Made by a program: the position numbers and the translations under genes | Notes under the pieces: generated by a model | The model's database searches: none | What the model was told of the DNA's origin: nothing | What the model saw: the letters and a program-made list of their open reading frames with translations, nothing else | Source: Draconibacterium mangrovi_A | Lineage (GTDB): Bacteria > Bacteroidota > Bacteroidia > Bacteroidales > Prolixibacteraceae | Length of the DNA stretch: 64,000 nt | Reading direction: 5' to 3' | Assembly (NCBI RefSeq): GCF_037646455.1 | Contig: NZ_JBBIXN010000005.1 | Span: 62,001 to 126,000 of the forward strand | Shown here: piece after piece, positions 51,606 through 61,100 of the stretch | How the letters are laid out: every line of letters starts with the position of its first letter | How positions within the stretch are numbered: the stretch's first letter is position 1

Positions 51606-51720
51606 AATGGATCCGACACATACAATACTGAACAGGTTAGCCTTAAATCTCATTCTTTTGATTGGGGTAAATATAGTAATGATTCTAAATCAATAAATGC
51701 CAGATGAATTTAATAAAACG

Positions 51721-51917
51721 TTCCGGATCGAATTGATTAAAAGCTCTTCGAAAATTTCTGGGTCTAATCAATACAAAACAACTCTATCAGGAATAAAAAC
51801 TTTCGACCATAATAAACTTAATCTATTTTTGAGTGCTATACTGCGAAATCCCCACTCTTCGTCTTGGTATTTGATCATTAAATCATTCTTGGTTCCCCAA
51901 TCGCATCGTGTACACGT
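51721..51917 (-). pseudogene. tag: decayed 5' fragment of a second tag gene
   Basis: Read on the minus strand, 51849-51917 gives T-C-T-R-CDWGTKNDLMIKYQDEEWG, matching MCKRCDWGTSNELMIKYHDEEWG at the start of the intact tag. The start codon is ACG instead of ATG, and the zinc-ligand histidine is Q. Homology continues, with frame changes, to 51721, where RRAFNQFDPE matches RRAFDHFDPE. The fragment has 197 bases for 201 in the real gene (50176-50376), then similarity stops. It is about 80 percent identical by eye over the first 69 bases. It is a relic, with an AT-rich barrel gene between it and the intact gene. Confidence 0.85.
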
Positions 51918-51980
51918 AAAAACATTTTTGCTAAAAGTTAAATAAAATTAAGCAGAACAACAGCGGAGCCCCTAAAATGT

Positions 51981-51988
51981 TATTTTTG
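51981..51988 (+). promoter_or_regulatory. -7 box before TPR gene
   Basis: TATTTTTG fits TAnnTTTG and lies 20 bases before the ATG at 52009. No matching -33 element is seen. Confidence 0.35.
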
Positions 51989-52008
51989 TTTGTTCAGTAA
52001 AAAACAGG

Positions 52009-53967
52009 ATGAAGAAGATATCGATAATTTTCATAATGCTGCTGTCCTTCAGTTTTTTGGCAGAGGCACAATTAAACATCAATCATTTTATACGGGTAGG
52101 TCGCACCCGGATTTCGATTGGGAATTATACAGGGGCTATTGAATATTTCAACATTGTAATTGAATTTAAACCTTATCTGGCCGAAGCTTATTTGTACCGG
52201 GGTGTGGCCAAGCATTCGCTCGAAGATTACCGTGGAGCCATTGAAGATTACGACAAAGCCATTGAAATAAAACCTTATTACCCGATGGCCTACAACAACC
52301 GCGGAATGGCTTATCACAATCTTCGCCGATACGATAAAGCCATTGAAGATTACAACCGGGCACTGGAATTCGATCCGAACGATGAAACCATTTACAACAA
52401 CCGGGGAATTGCCAAACTCGCGCTTAAAAATATGGAGGGTGCCATTGAGGATTACAACAAGGCGCTTGATATAAATCCGAAATCGACACACGCATTAATG
52501 AACCGCAGCAATGCAAAAATTGTAAACGGCGATATCGAGGGAGCGATAAAAGACCTGAATCAGGTAATTATCATTCGTCCGCACTATGCCGCAGCTTATT
52601 TAAACCGTGGTCTTGCCCGTTTCGAACTGGAAGATTATGCTTCGGCATTGCGCGATTACGATCAGGCCATTCGGTTCGATCCGGAAAATGCACTTGCTTT
52701 TAATAACCGGGCCATTGTAAAACATAAGTTGGAAGATTACGAAGGCGCCGTTATGGATTACGATATGGCCATCCAGCTGAATCCCGAAATGGCGAGTGCT
52801 TATTTTAACCGTGCTATGGCTCGCGAAATACTTGGTCGCCCGGGGTTTGAAAACGACTACCAGATTGCAGCGAAACTTAATCCGCAATTCGATTTAAGCC
52901 GCCGAAGAATTGATGCCGAACAACTGGCACAACAACAAAAGCAACAGTCGGGGAATTCGCAGCAGCAGAATTCAAACACACAACAGCAAAACGCCGCTAA
53001 TTCGGCAGGACAGACAACGGCCCAAAATAATGCAGAAAAAGACAACAAGCAAAGCGATGAAGATACAAAGGAACGCGCCGAGAAGGAACGCGCCGAAGAA
53101 CGCCGTCGCCGCCAAATTGTGCGTGACCTCGTAATTGAAGATACCCGGGATCTTCCGGAAGAAGTAGAGGTGGATGACGGACGCATTCAGAATAAAAACA
53201 TAGTCATTGAATTGCAGCCGCCCTTTTTTATATCGGCCTTCGAAAAAAATGCCGTGGATTACGATCGCTTCCAGTATTACAACCTGGCCATCGACGATTT
53301 GAATGCCGAAAATAATTACAATCCACTGTTATCGATCACCAATAAACCGGTAACAAGTTACCAATCAGTATTTGAGAATTTCATTCTGTTTTTTAACGAG
53401 AAAATCGCGGTTCAGCCCAATGCGTCAAATTATTTAAATCGGGGTATTTTTTACAGTCTGACCGAAAATTACAACCGGGCAATGGAAGATCTGAACAAGG
53501 CCATTGACCTTGACGAACGTCTGGGACTGGCTTATTTTGCACGGGCAAACTGTGCCTACAGAATTCAGGAACAAATTGAGCTGATCAGTGAATCGCAAAG
53601 TAATAATGTTTCCATTTCGATGACCAATCGTTTAAATGACACCGATGATGATGAATCGGATGTTGTAGCACATAATTACGACCGGATATTGGAAGATTAC
53701 CAGATCGCTTTGTTTTTAAACCCCAAGTTCTTTTTTGGATATTACAACCGGGCATACATTAAACTCCGATTGAACGATTACCGCGGCGCAGTGGAAGATT
53801 TAAACCGTGCCATTGACCTGGAACCTGAATTTGCTGAAGCCTATTTTAACCGTGGCCTTACAAAAATATTCCTCAACGATATTGAAGAAGGAGCACTGGA
53901 TTTAAGCCGTGCCGGAGAATTGGGAATCGATGGGGCGTATAATATTATTAAACGGTATTGTAATTAA
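52009..53967 (+). CDS. exported TPR-repeat protein with Q/N-rich linker
   Basis: 652 residues with a signal peptide ending at AEAQ. Residues about 25-295 are eight or so tetratricopeptide repeats with near-identical wording (YNNRGMAYHNLRRYDKAIED, FNNRAIVKHKLEDYEGAVMD). Residues about 303-367 are a low-complexity Q/N-rich then charged linker (QQQKQQSGNSQQQNSNTQQQ). A second TPR block fills about 450-650, interrupted by an insert of about 70 residues. TPR proteins with signal peptides occur in Bacteroidota envelopes as scaffolds. The partner is unknown. It lies just beyond the AT-rich segment and has ordinary composition. Confidence 0.88.
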   Translation: MKKISIIFIMLLSFSFLAEAQLNINHFIRVGRTRISIGNYTGAIEYFNIVIEFKPYLAEAYLYRGVAKHSLEDYRGAIEDYDKAIEIKPYYPMAYNNRGMAYHNLRRYDKAIEDYNRALEFDPNDETIYNNRGIAKLALKNMEGAIEDYNKALDINPKSTHALMNRSNAKIVNGDIEGAIKDLNQVIIIRPHYAAAYLNRGLARFELEDYASALRDYDQAIRFDPENALAFNNRAIVKHKLEDYEGAVMDYDMAIQLNPEMASAYFNRAMAREILGRPGFENDYQIAAKLNPQFDLSRRRIDAEQLAQQQKQQSGNSQQQNSNTQQQNAANSAGQTTAQNNAEKDNKQSDEDTKERAEKERAEERRRRQIVRDLVIEDTRDLPEEVEVDDGRIQNKNIVIELQPPFFISAFEKNAVDYDRFQYYNLAIDDLNAENNYNPLLSITNKPVTSYQSVFENFILFFNEKIAVQPNASNYLNRGIFYSLTENYNRAMEDLNKAIDLDERLGLAYFARANCAYRIQEQIELISESQSNNVSISMTNRLNDTDDDESDVVAHNYDRILEDYQIALFLNPKFFFGYYNRAYIKLRLNDYRGAVEDLNRAIDLEPEFAEAYFNRGLTKIFLNDIEEGALDLSRAGELGIDGAYNIIKRYCN

Positions 53968-54124
53968 GTTCGGATTGACAGAAGGTTGAAGCAGATTGAG
54001 GACGATTGTTAAACTGATAAGTTCTAAAATTGAAATATGCATGCTGCTGACATCTAAATCCACTCTATTAAATTTGATTTTTTACTTTTGACTTTTCAGT
54101 TTTCCCTTTTTACTTTGTACTTCT

Positions 54125-54132
54125 TACTTTTG
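54125..54132 (+). promoter_or_regulatory. -7-like boxes in T-rich words before rarA
   Basis: TACTTTTG at 54083-54090 and again at 54125-54132 fit TAnnTTTG; they are part of a run of TTTTACTTTTGACTTTT-like words from 54076 to 54136. The last box is only 8 bases from the ATG, so it may be chance repetition rather than the promoter. Confidence 0.3.
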
Positions 54133-54140
54133 ACTTAAAT

Positions 54141-55412
54141 ATGAATCAACCACTCGCAGAACGACTTCGCCCCAAGACGCTTGATGATTACATCGGGCAG
54201 GAACACCTGGTGGGCAAAAATGCCGTTATGCGCAAGATGATCGAATCGGGAAATATTACTTCACTTATTTTGTGGGGACCACCCGGCGTAGGAAAAACCA
54301 CACTGGCTAAAATTATTGCCAATACTTTGAAACGTCCGTTTTTTACTTTGAGTGCAATCAATTCAGGAGTAAAAGATATTCGCGAGGTAATCGAGAAAGC
54401 CAAAAAGCAACAATTTTTTAGCCGGCCAAATCCCATTCTTTTTATCGACGAGATCCATCGCTTTAGCAAATCGCAACAAGATTCGCTTTTGGGTGCGGTT
54501 GAAGACGGCACCATCACCTTAATTGGTGCCACTACCGAGAATCCATCGTTTGAGGTGATCTCTCCCCTGCTCTCGCGTTGCCAGGTTTATATTCTGAATC
54601 ACCTCGACAAAAGTGCACTGCTTAAAATTGTGAAACAGGCCGCGAAAAAAGATTTGTTACTTAAAGAAAAGAAAATAACGATCCGCGAAGACCAGGCCAT
54701 GTTGCGTTTTTCGGGAGGCGATGCACGCAAACTGCTGAATGTGGTTGAACTGGTTGTATTGGGTGAGGAAAGTAACAACATCGTTATTACCGATAAAAAA
54801 GTAACCGACCGGCTGCAGAAGAATCTGGCCATTTACGATAAGAAAGGCGAAATGCATTACGACATCATTTCGGCATTTATTAAGAGTATCCGCGGTGGCG
54901 ATCCTGATGCGGCGGTATACTGGCTGGCAAGAATGCTCGAAGGTGGCGAAGACATTAAATTCATTGCACGCCGTTTGTTGATTCTGGCTGCTGAAGATGT
55001 TGGATTGGCCAATCCAAATGCATTGTTGCTGGCTCAGAACACATTTGATGCTGTACATAAAACAGGAATGCCCGAAGCACGAATCATCCTTTCGGAATGT
55101 GTGATTTACCTAGCCACTTCACCCAAAAGCAATTCAGCTTACGAAGCGATCGATGCGGCTATATCGATGGTCCGGCGAACAGGCGATCTCCCGGTTCCTT
55201 TGCACATCCGCAATGCTCCAACTAAGCTGATGAAGGAAATCGGTTATGGCAAAGATTATAAATATGCCCATGCTTACGACGGTAATTTTGTAGAACAGGA
55301 TTTTCTGCCGGAAACCATCAAAACAGAACGCTTCTATCATCCACAAAAAAACGCGACGGAGCTCAAAATTCTGGAACGTTTGAAAAAGTGGTGGGGGAAA
55401 CGATTTGAGTGA
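54141..55412 (+). CDS. rarA: replication-associated recombination protein A (AAA+ ATPase)
   Basis: 423 residues. N-terminus PLAERLRPKTLDDYIGQEHLVG is typical of RarA/MgsA/WRNIP1. Walker A is GPPGVGKT at 46-53, Walker B FIDEIHRFS follows near 100-110, sensor 1 is IGATTENPSFE, and the arginine finger is in SPLLSRCQVY. The C-terminal tetramerisation part has SIRGGDPDAAVYWLARMLEGGEDIKFIARRL and the final helices. It acts at stalled replication forks with SSB. It stands as a single gene. Confidence 0.95.
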   Translation: MNQPLAERLRPKTLDDYIGQEHLVGKNAVMRKMIESGNITSLILWGPPGVGKTTLAKIIANTLKRPFFTLSAINSGVKDIREVIEKAKKQQFFSRPNPILFIDEIHRFSKSQQDSLLGAVEDGTITLIGATTENPSFEVISPLLSRCQVYILNHLDKSALLKIVKQAAKKDLLLKEKKITIREDQAMLRFSGGDARKLLNVVELVVLGEESNNIVITDKKVTDRLQKNLAIYDKKGEMHYDIISAFIKSIRGGDPDAAVYWLARMLEGGEDIKFIARRLLILAAEDVGLANPNALLLAQNTFDAVHKTGMPEARIILSECVIYLATSPKSNSAYEAIDAAISMVRRTGDLPVPLHIRNAPTKLMKEIGYGKDYKYAHAYDGNFVEQDFLPETIKTERFYHPQKNATELKILERLKKWWGKRFE

Positions 55413-55733
55413 TTGGAAATTCACAAAGCCTGATTCCATATAATTCTGATCCGGTTCCACATTCCGGTAATGCGCATTGCAAATATCCCTAAGTATATTT
55501 GTATGTTGGTATCTGTACGCTGATGGAAGTCACTTGATCGACATTTCAAATTTATCAGGGAAAACCTGTCAGCATTGATTTTACAGCCAGATTTTATCTC
55601 CGTGTGATGATAATCGGCCAAATTGATTTCAGCAGGCAAACATTCGCCTGCCAGCCGGATAAACGATAAAAACCAAAAAAGGCTGCCTGAAAAATTCAGA
55701 ACAGCCTTTAAGGTTTGATAAACAAACAATGAA
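55413..55733. other. spacer between convergent genes
   Basis: 321 bases between rarA and the first T9SS protein. A minus-strand open frame at 55421-55729 (102 codons) has no recognisable family and overlaps the terminator at 55678-55709, so it is not called as a gene. A short GCAGGC/GCCTGC hairpin lies near 55632-55651. Confidence 0.5.
55678..55709 (-). terminator. intrinsic terminator of T9SS protein gene
   Basis: AAAGGCTG (55678-55685) and CAGCCTTT (55702-55709) with an inner CTGA/TCAG pairing form a hairpin followed on the minus strand by TTTTTTGGTTTTT. It lies 24 bases after the stop. Confidence 0.8.
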
Positions 55734-58082
55734 CTATTGTTTCATAATTTTAAATGTACGTTCCAGGTTTTCACCGTGAAGTTTTACGTAATACATTCCG
55801 ATGCTTGCCTCCGAAATGTCGAGTTGAATACGGCCGGATGATGCAGCAAACTGCTTATCATATATAGCAACGCCTGCAATATTCAAAACAGTAATCCTGA
55901 CATTGCCGCGCATCATATTTTGCGGAAGATCTACAAACAATGCTCCTTCAGTCGGATTAGGATAATACCGGATATTTCCTTCAAAAGCGTTGTTAATACC
56001 GGTAATAGTCAGGTCGATATTTTCGATTATATCCGTATTATCTACAGCAACGTCACCTGAAACCATCTCGTATCCGTCGGCTTCGATTGAATAAGAATAC
56101 GATCCTGCAATAACTTCCCTAAAAACGGCATCTCCGTCAGCGTTTGTACTTACAGTTTCGCCATTCATAACAACTGGTATATTGGCAACGGCAGTATCAT
56201 GATTAGTGATATGGAAAGTAACACTTTGCCCCTGCGTTAATGTTACAATTTCAAACTCTTTACTAATGTCCAGGCTTGCATCCACCTCGTTATACCCTTC
56301 TTTTGTAGCCGCATAAGCATAAACATATTCCACTGCATTTTCAGGAAATCGGTTGAATTTGGCGAGGCCTGTATCATCAGTTGTATCAGTTACATTCCAT
56401 ACAAGTGTTACATCTGCCCACAGGTTCCAATCATAATACGTATAAGAAGCAGTCAAATTAACCACTGCCCCTTCAATAGGGTCGCTTGCCGTATTTACCG
56501 TGTAAATTTCGACATCCTTAGCCGGAGCAGGAGCAAACGATAAGGTGTAAGAAGGCGACTCTTCTGACAGTGTAAAAGTACCCGAGTATATTGCCAACGA
56601 TTCATCATCAGGAATAATAGTATAAGTATGAGTCCCCAAATCAAGAGGATAAGTACTTCCCACTTCTGCATTGTAGAGTTGTTGTTCAACGTCATCTATA
56701 AAAACAGTTGAAGGAACTCCTCCAAAACCAATACCACCAGAAACCAAAAGATTAATAAATACATTTGGTTTTTGCAAATAAATATATTGGTTAAGCTTAT
56801 TATTCACCCCCCATTTATAATTAATACTAGTCAGTGGAGCTGAAACAGATCCTGCGTCAGCAATAAAACCGGAACCTTCCGGGCCATTAACTGAGTATTG
56901 ATAAGGATCGGCACTTGGTGCCACATGCGCAAATACAGCCATGCCATCAGCCCCGGTTACAATCGTATCAGTTCCAAAAATAACAGTTGCACCTTCCACC
57001 ATAGAAAAATCGGCAGCGTTGTAAACATTAAAACTGACCAAATAGTCAGGAACCATGAAAATCGTAACAGTCGTATCTTTTTGAATATCTTCAATATTTA
57101 CCGGAACACTTATAAAACCGGCCTTTTCATTGATAAACGACAGGGTTGTTCCGGCTGCCACACCAAAGGTCAGTATTCCGGAAGCATCGGTAATTTTGGT
57201 TAAATTATTAATGGTAACAGTATCCTGCTCCAGCCCCACATTGCCACTCTCGCCATTGATGATATTAAAAGTCAGGTCGAATCCCGATTGCAGTATAATA
57301 TCGGTTTGGAGATCTGCATCAGCCACGGTAACAGTAACCGTTGTATCAACAAATCCGCTCCTTGTTACCAGGAACGAATAGGTTCCGTTTATCTTTTTTG
57401 AAAAAGATATGGAACCGCTGGCATCGGTGGTATCCGACTCACCTTCCATGGTAAAAAACGCCCCTGAAACCGGGTTTGTTCCGTCGCTTACAGAAAAGGT
57501 AATGTTATAAGCCGGTTTTAACTTAATGACAGGTACATGCACTGTTAATGCCGAATCTTTAGTAATCTTAACTTTGGCTGTAGAGTCGGCATAACCTTCG
57601 GCAGAAACCACGTACGTATGTGTTCCTGTGGAATAAAGGCTATCGAAAGAAACTTCGCCGTTGGCATCGGTATATCTCACCGAGTCGGGAGATGTTTTAA
57701 TTTCTACCGAAGCATTTTCGATGCCTGTACTAGACTGATCTGCAATCGTGAAATCAATATTAAATGTTTTTCTAAGAGTAACTTTTTTTGATCCCTCAGT
57801 AGCTGTAGGCGAGACAGACACGGTGCCTGTATAGTCGATAAAACCCGGTGCTGAAACAGACATCGGTAAATACGCCCAGGAATCCGGAGATGGTACGGTA
57901 AAAGTAGCTTGCCCGTGGGCATCGGTAACTGCGATAGTGTCATCAGCAGCGGGCAATGTTACAGTGGCTCCTGCAATAGAATCGTAATTCAAATTATCTA
58001 CTACTGTAATAGTTACCGTAACCTGAGCCATGGCAACCCTGAGAATTAACATTAAAAGCGAAAAAGTAATCATTCTTTTCAT
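55734..58082 (-). CDS. T9SS-secreted protein of repeated transthyretin-like/PEGA-like domains
   Basis: 782 residues with a signal peptide ending at AMA (MKRMITFSLLMLILRVAMA). Seven or more repeats of about 80 residues fill the chain, each of carboxypeptidase-regulatory/PEGA character: VTVVDNLNYDSIAGATVTLPAADDTIAVTDAHGQATF, TGIENASVEIKTSPDSVRYTDANGEVSF, and so on. The last 80 residues are a T9SS type A sorting domain: RYYPNPTEGALFVDLP, ITVLNIAGVAIYDKQF, and GMYYVKLHGENLERTFKIMKQ. It should be exported by T9SS and anchored or released at the surface. No catalytic domain is seen; a stalk or adhesin role is plausible. It is 88 bases downstream of the next T9SS gene. Confidence 0.88.
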   Translation of the reverse strand: MKRMITFSLLMLILRVAMAQVTVTITVVDNLNYDSIAGATVTLPAADDTIAVTDAHGQATFTVPSPDSWAYLPMSVSAPGFIDYTGTVSVSPTATEGSKKVTLRKTFNIDFTIADQSSTGIENASVEIKTSPDSVRYTDANGEVSFDSLYSTGTHTYVVSAEGYADSTAKVKITKDSALTVHVPVIKLKPAYNITFSVSDGTNPVSGAFFTMEGESDTTDASGSISFSKKINGTYSFLVTRSGFVDTTVTVTVADADLQTDIILQSGFDLTFNIINGESGNVGLEQDTVTINNLTKITDASGILTFGVAAGTTLSFINEKAGFISVPVNIEDIQKDTTVTIFMVPDYLVSFNVYNAADFSMVEGATVIFGTDTIVTGADGMAVFAHVAPSADPYQYSVNGPEGSGFIADAGSVSAPLTSINYKWGVNNKLNQYIYLQKPNVFINLLVSGGIGFGGVPSTVFIDDVEQQLYNAEVGSTYPLDLGTHTYTIIPDDESLAIYSGTFTLSEESPSYTLSFAPAPAKDVEIYTVNTASDPIEGAVVNLTASYTYYDWNLWADVTLVWNVTDTTDDTGLAKFNRFPENAVEYVYAYAATKEGYNEVDASLDISKEFEIVTLTQGQSVTFHITNHDTAVANIPVVMNGETVSTNADGDAVFREVIAGSYSYSIEADGYEMVSGDVAVDNTDIIENIDLTITGINNAFEGNIRYYPNPTEGALFVDLPQNMMRGNVRITVLNIAGVAIYDKQFAASSGRIQLDISEASIGMYYVKLHGENLERTFKIMKQ

Positions 58083-58170
58083 AAACTTTATTTTTTAAGG
58101 TTTGAAACTACTGTATAGTTGATGACCGAAATCCCATATGTATGGAACTCCGGCCATTAACTGTTATTAA

Positions 58171-61100
58171 TTATTGCTTGATTATTTTATTTCCCCACAC
58201 TTCGTTTTTGCAGATCAGTTTAACAAAGTAAAATCCATTGGGATAACCTGTTAAATCGAACGAAACCAGGGTTGATTCTCCTTCGTAAAAGCTCTTTTGT
58301 TTTAACATGCGCCCATTTGAATCGAACAGATAGAGTATTGATTCTCCCTCTATTTCTGAAGGTAGCGTTATGAAAACTTCCCCTTTGGTTGGATTTGGAT
58401 AGATCCCAAATTCCTTGTCCTCTACACCTGGAGCAACTGAAGTAAATTTCTTCCCAACCAGGATATGAACAGTGTTGGTCGCCTGTGCACCATACTTATC
58501 GGTAGCCAGGAATGTAATCGAGGTTTCTCCCGATTCCCCGGGCATCAGCAGGAAGCTTTTATCGGAACTGTACAAATTCAGGATATCGGTATCCCCGGAA
58601 CTGCCTTCCAGAATTTCAATATCGTTGTCCGAATCGTAGAACAGATCTTCCAGGTTAAATACCTGGTAATTTCCAAACGGTTCCAGTTTAACGGTATCAG
58701 TTGCAATGGCTTCAGGCCACCGGTTTACATTATTAACCGTTAATACAACTGTTGATGTTGTTGTTTTCTGATATGCATCCGTTGTTGTTATTCCAAACTG
58801 ATGTATTCCCTGACTATTATAATCGGGTGTATATACAAAACTTAAGATCTTGTTTTTCGCGTTATCCAGACCTGAAGTTTCCCGTGTATTTTCAACGGAA
58901 AGAAAATCATATTGCTGATCGAGTTCGAATGAGAAATCATCTCCTTCCTGATCGGTAATTACCACGTCGAAACGCAGGGTATCGTTTTCATCCACATTTA
59001 AATCTGCCGGAGCAGAAATAAGCGGTCCGGAGTTTTTAACCAGGTGCAGTACAACTTTCTTTAACGGATTAACAATATCGTTTGAGTTAAACAATAATGT
59101 TGCATAGTTATCCCTGTTTTCCGCAGTTCTGGCTGTAAAATCCATTTGTATATTTCCACTCTCTCCGGGTTCCAGAGTTCCCTCATATGCTGATTTAAGC
59201 ACTACCCAGGGCGTATCATTCTGAGTTGCTTCAACAGCCCTCATCATCCATCCGGTCCTAGCGAACTGACTATAATTGGCAAGATCATCCCAGGCATATC
59301 CCGAACCAAACATATACCTGTTATGTGGAATATCCTGGTCAGGAATAACACACCCCTGTGGATGTGTCAAAGCCGCCTCATAACCAAATGCTACAAAGAA
59401 TTTTTCTCCCGGGTAAATCTGAAGACTGTCTGACAATTTATAGGTAAGAAGCGAACCTGCTTCATCATCTGCAGGTATGTTGTGCTCAAAAGTTTCGCTG
59501 GTAAGTACGACACAGTTATTTATATCATCGTCTCCGGCCAAAACCATGACCTGAATTCTAGAATTCAACCATTCACCCGGAACAAACCAGTTCTGAATAT
59601 GAGTCAGGTTAAAGCCGTCAGGCGGGGCCACAAATCCGGTGGCAGTAAAAAATGCACGTCCTCCGTTATATCCCAGCCTGCTCTGGCTGTCCGTAATGGT
59701 ATCGTGTGACAGAATACGGTTATATTCTACGTCCAGACTTAGCTGTCCTGCATTCACTGTCATAGTACCTGCGGCAACAGGGGCAATAACAAGCGAATCA
59801 CCCATACCTGACGTTGCAACTGTTTTTTGATTCGAAGTGCCGGTTGCTGCATCTGATGTTTCGATGCCTTCCCTCTGGTAGAGTAATTTAACTGAATAGT
59901 CCAGTTTATAGCCACCGGTTTCATTCCCAAACTGTCTTTCTTTCAATGCAGTAAAATCATCGGTTTGTGCAAAACAGGTGATCGTATCTGTAGTCATCGA
60001 TATAACCGACGGATTAAAGATATCCGCATTTACTGCAACCCGGTAAGAAGCCGGGGTCAGCGATGTACTGAGAATGATGGTGTCCCGGATAGACTCAGGT
60101 GTTTCAGGATGCATTGTAACCCTGATTTTCCGTGATGATCTTGCCAGAACCGTTACCGGGAAAGAGGTCGAAGCCATATCGGTCCACTCCCAGGTGTCGC
60201 CATTTTTCATGTATATCTCAATTTGTGAATCTTCATCCTGATGCGACAAACCGGATAATGTATAATTGGCAGTCCCTGTGTTTTTTATTTCAAATACCTT
60301 TGAGATATCAGGAGTTTCCGGATTGATAATCAGATCTCCGAATTCCAGCGATTCAGGAATTTCGATAGCCGGTTCCCCGCTTACAACCATCTTCACTGGC
60401 AGTTTGTGCAGCAGACTGAACGGATCGTTATTAACAAAATGAATACTGTCCGAATAAGATCCTTCAACAAGGTATTTTGTATCGAGGTGCAAATTAAAGT
60501 CTTTAGATTCGCCCGCAGGTATCGTGTAACTTCGTGCCGGGTAAAGGCCAATGGCCATATCTGAATTTACCACATACTGGAAATCAGACACCATCACACC
60601 ATCCGTCCCAGACGCATTTTCAATTCCAATCGTACCCTGGTTGGTTACAGTGTTGTCGCCGCCTTCAGGCATTTTGTACTGAAACTTGATATTACCGTTT
60701 GGGTATAATATAACCTCGAACGAAATGGGTGGCCCCATTACAAAATTGGAGTTGTACTCGTGGTATTCAACAACAACTTTATCTTCATCGAAGCGGTAAT
60801 AAATTCCGGCATTCGGATAAATTGTAACCCAGTCGGGCCCGCCGAACAACCATAGCGGAGCTATATAATTGTTTGGTTGAGTTGTATCCGGAATAGCTCC
60901 ACCTCCCCAGAAATAGAAATGATCATTCTGATCTTTTGTAAAAGTAACCAGGCCATTCCCAATGTATAATGTATCGTATTCTACGCCGTAAAAGTTAAAA
61001 CTGAACGGCATTTCCAGGCCTTCGCTCCAGTTAGGTCCATACCATGTATCAATACCTTCAATCTTACTTCCACCATTTCCAAAAACATCAATCCATTCGT

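Noticed and set aside
51697..51945. 82-codon plus-strand open frame
   Set aside because: It is the antisense shadow of the decayed tag fragment.
50377..52008. Prophage or insertion sequence as the source of the AT-rich segment
   Set aside because: No transposase, integrase or terminal repeats are visible; the tag relic points to recombination instead.
55421..55729. 102-codon minus-strand open frame
   Set aside because: No family resemblance, and it overlaps the terminator of the T9SS gene.
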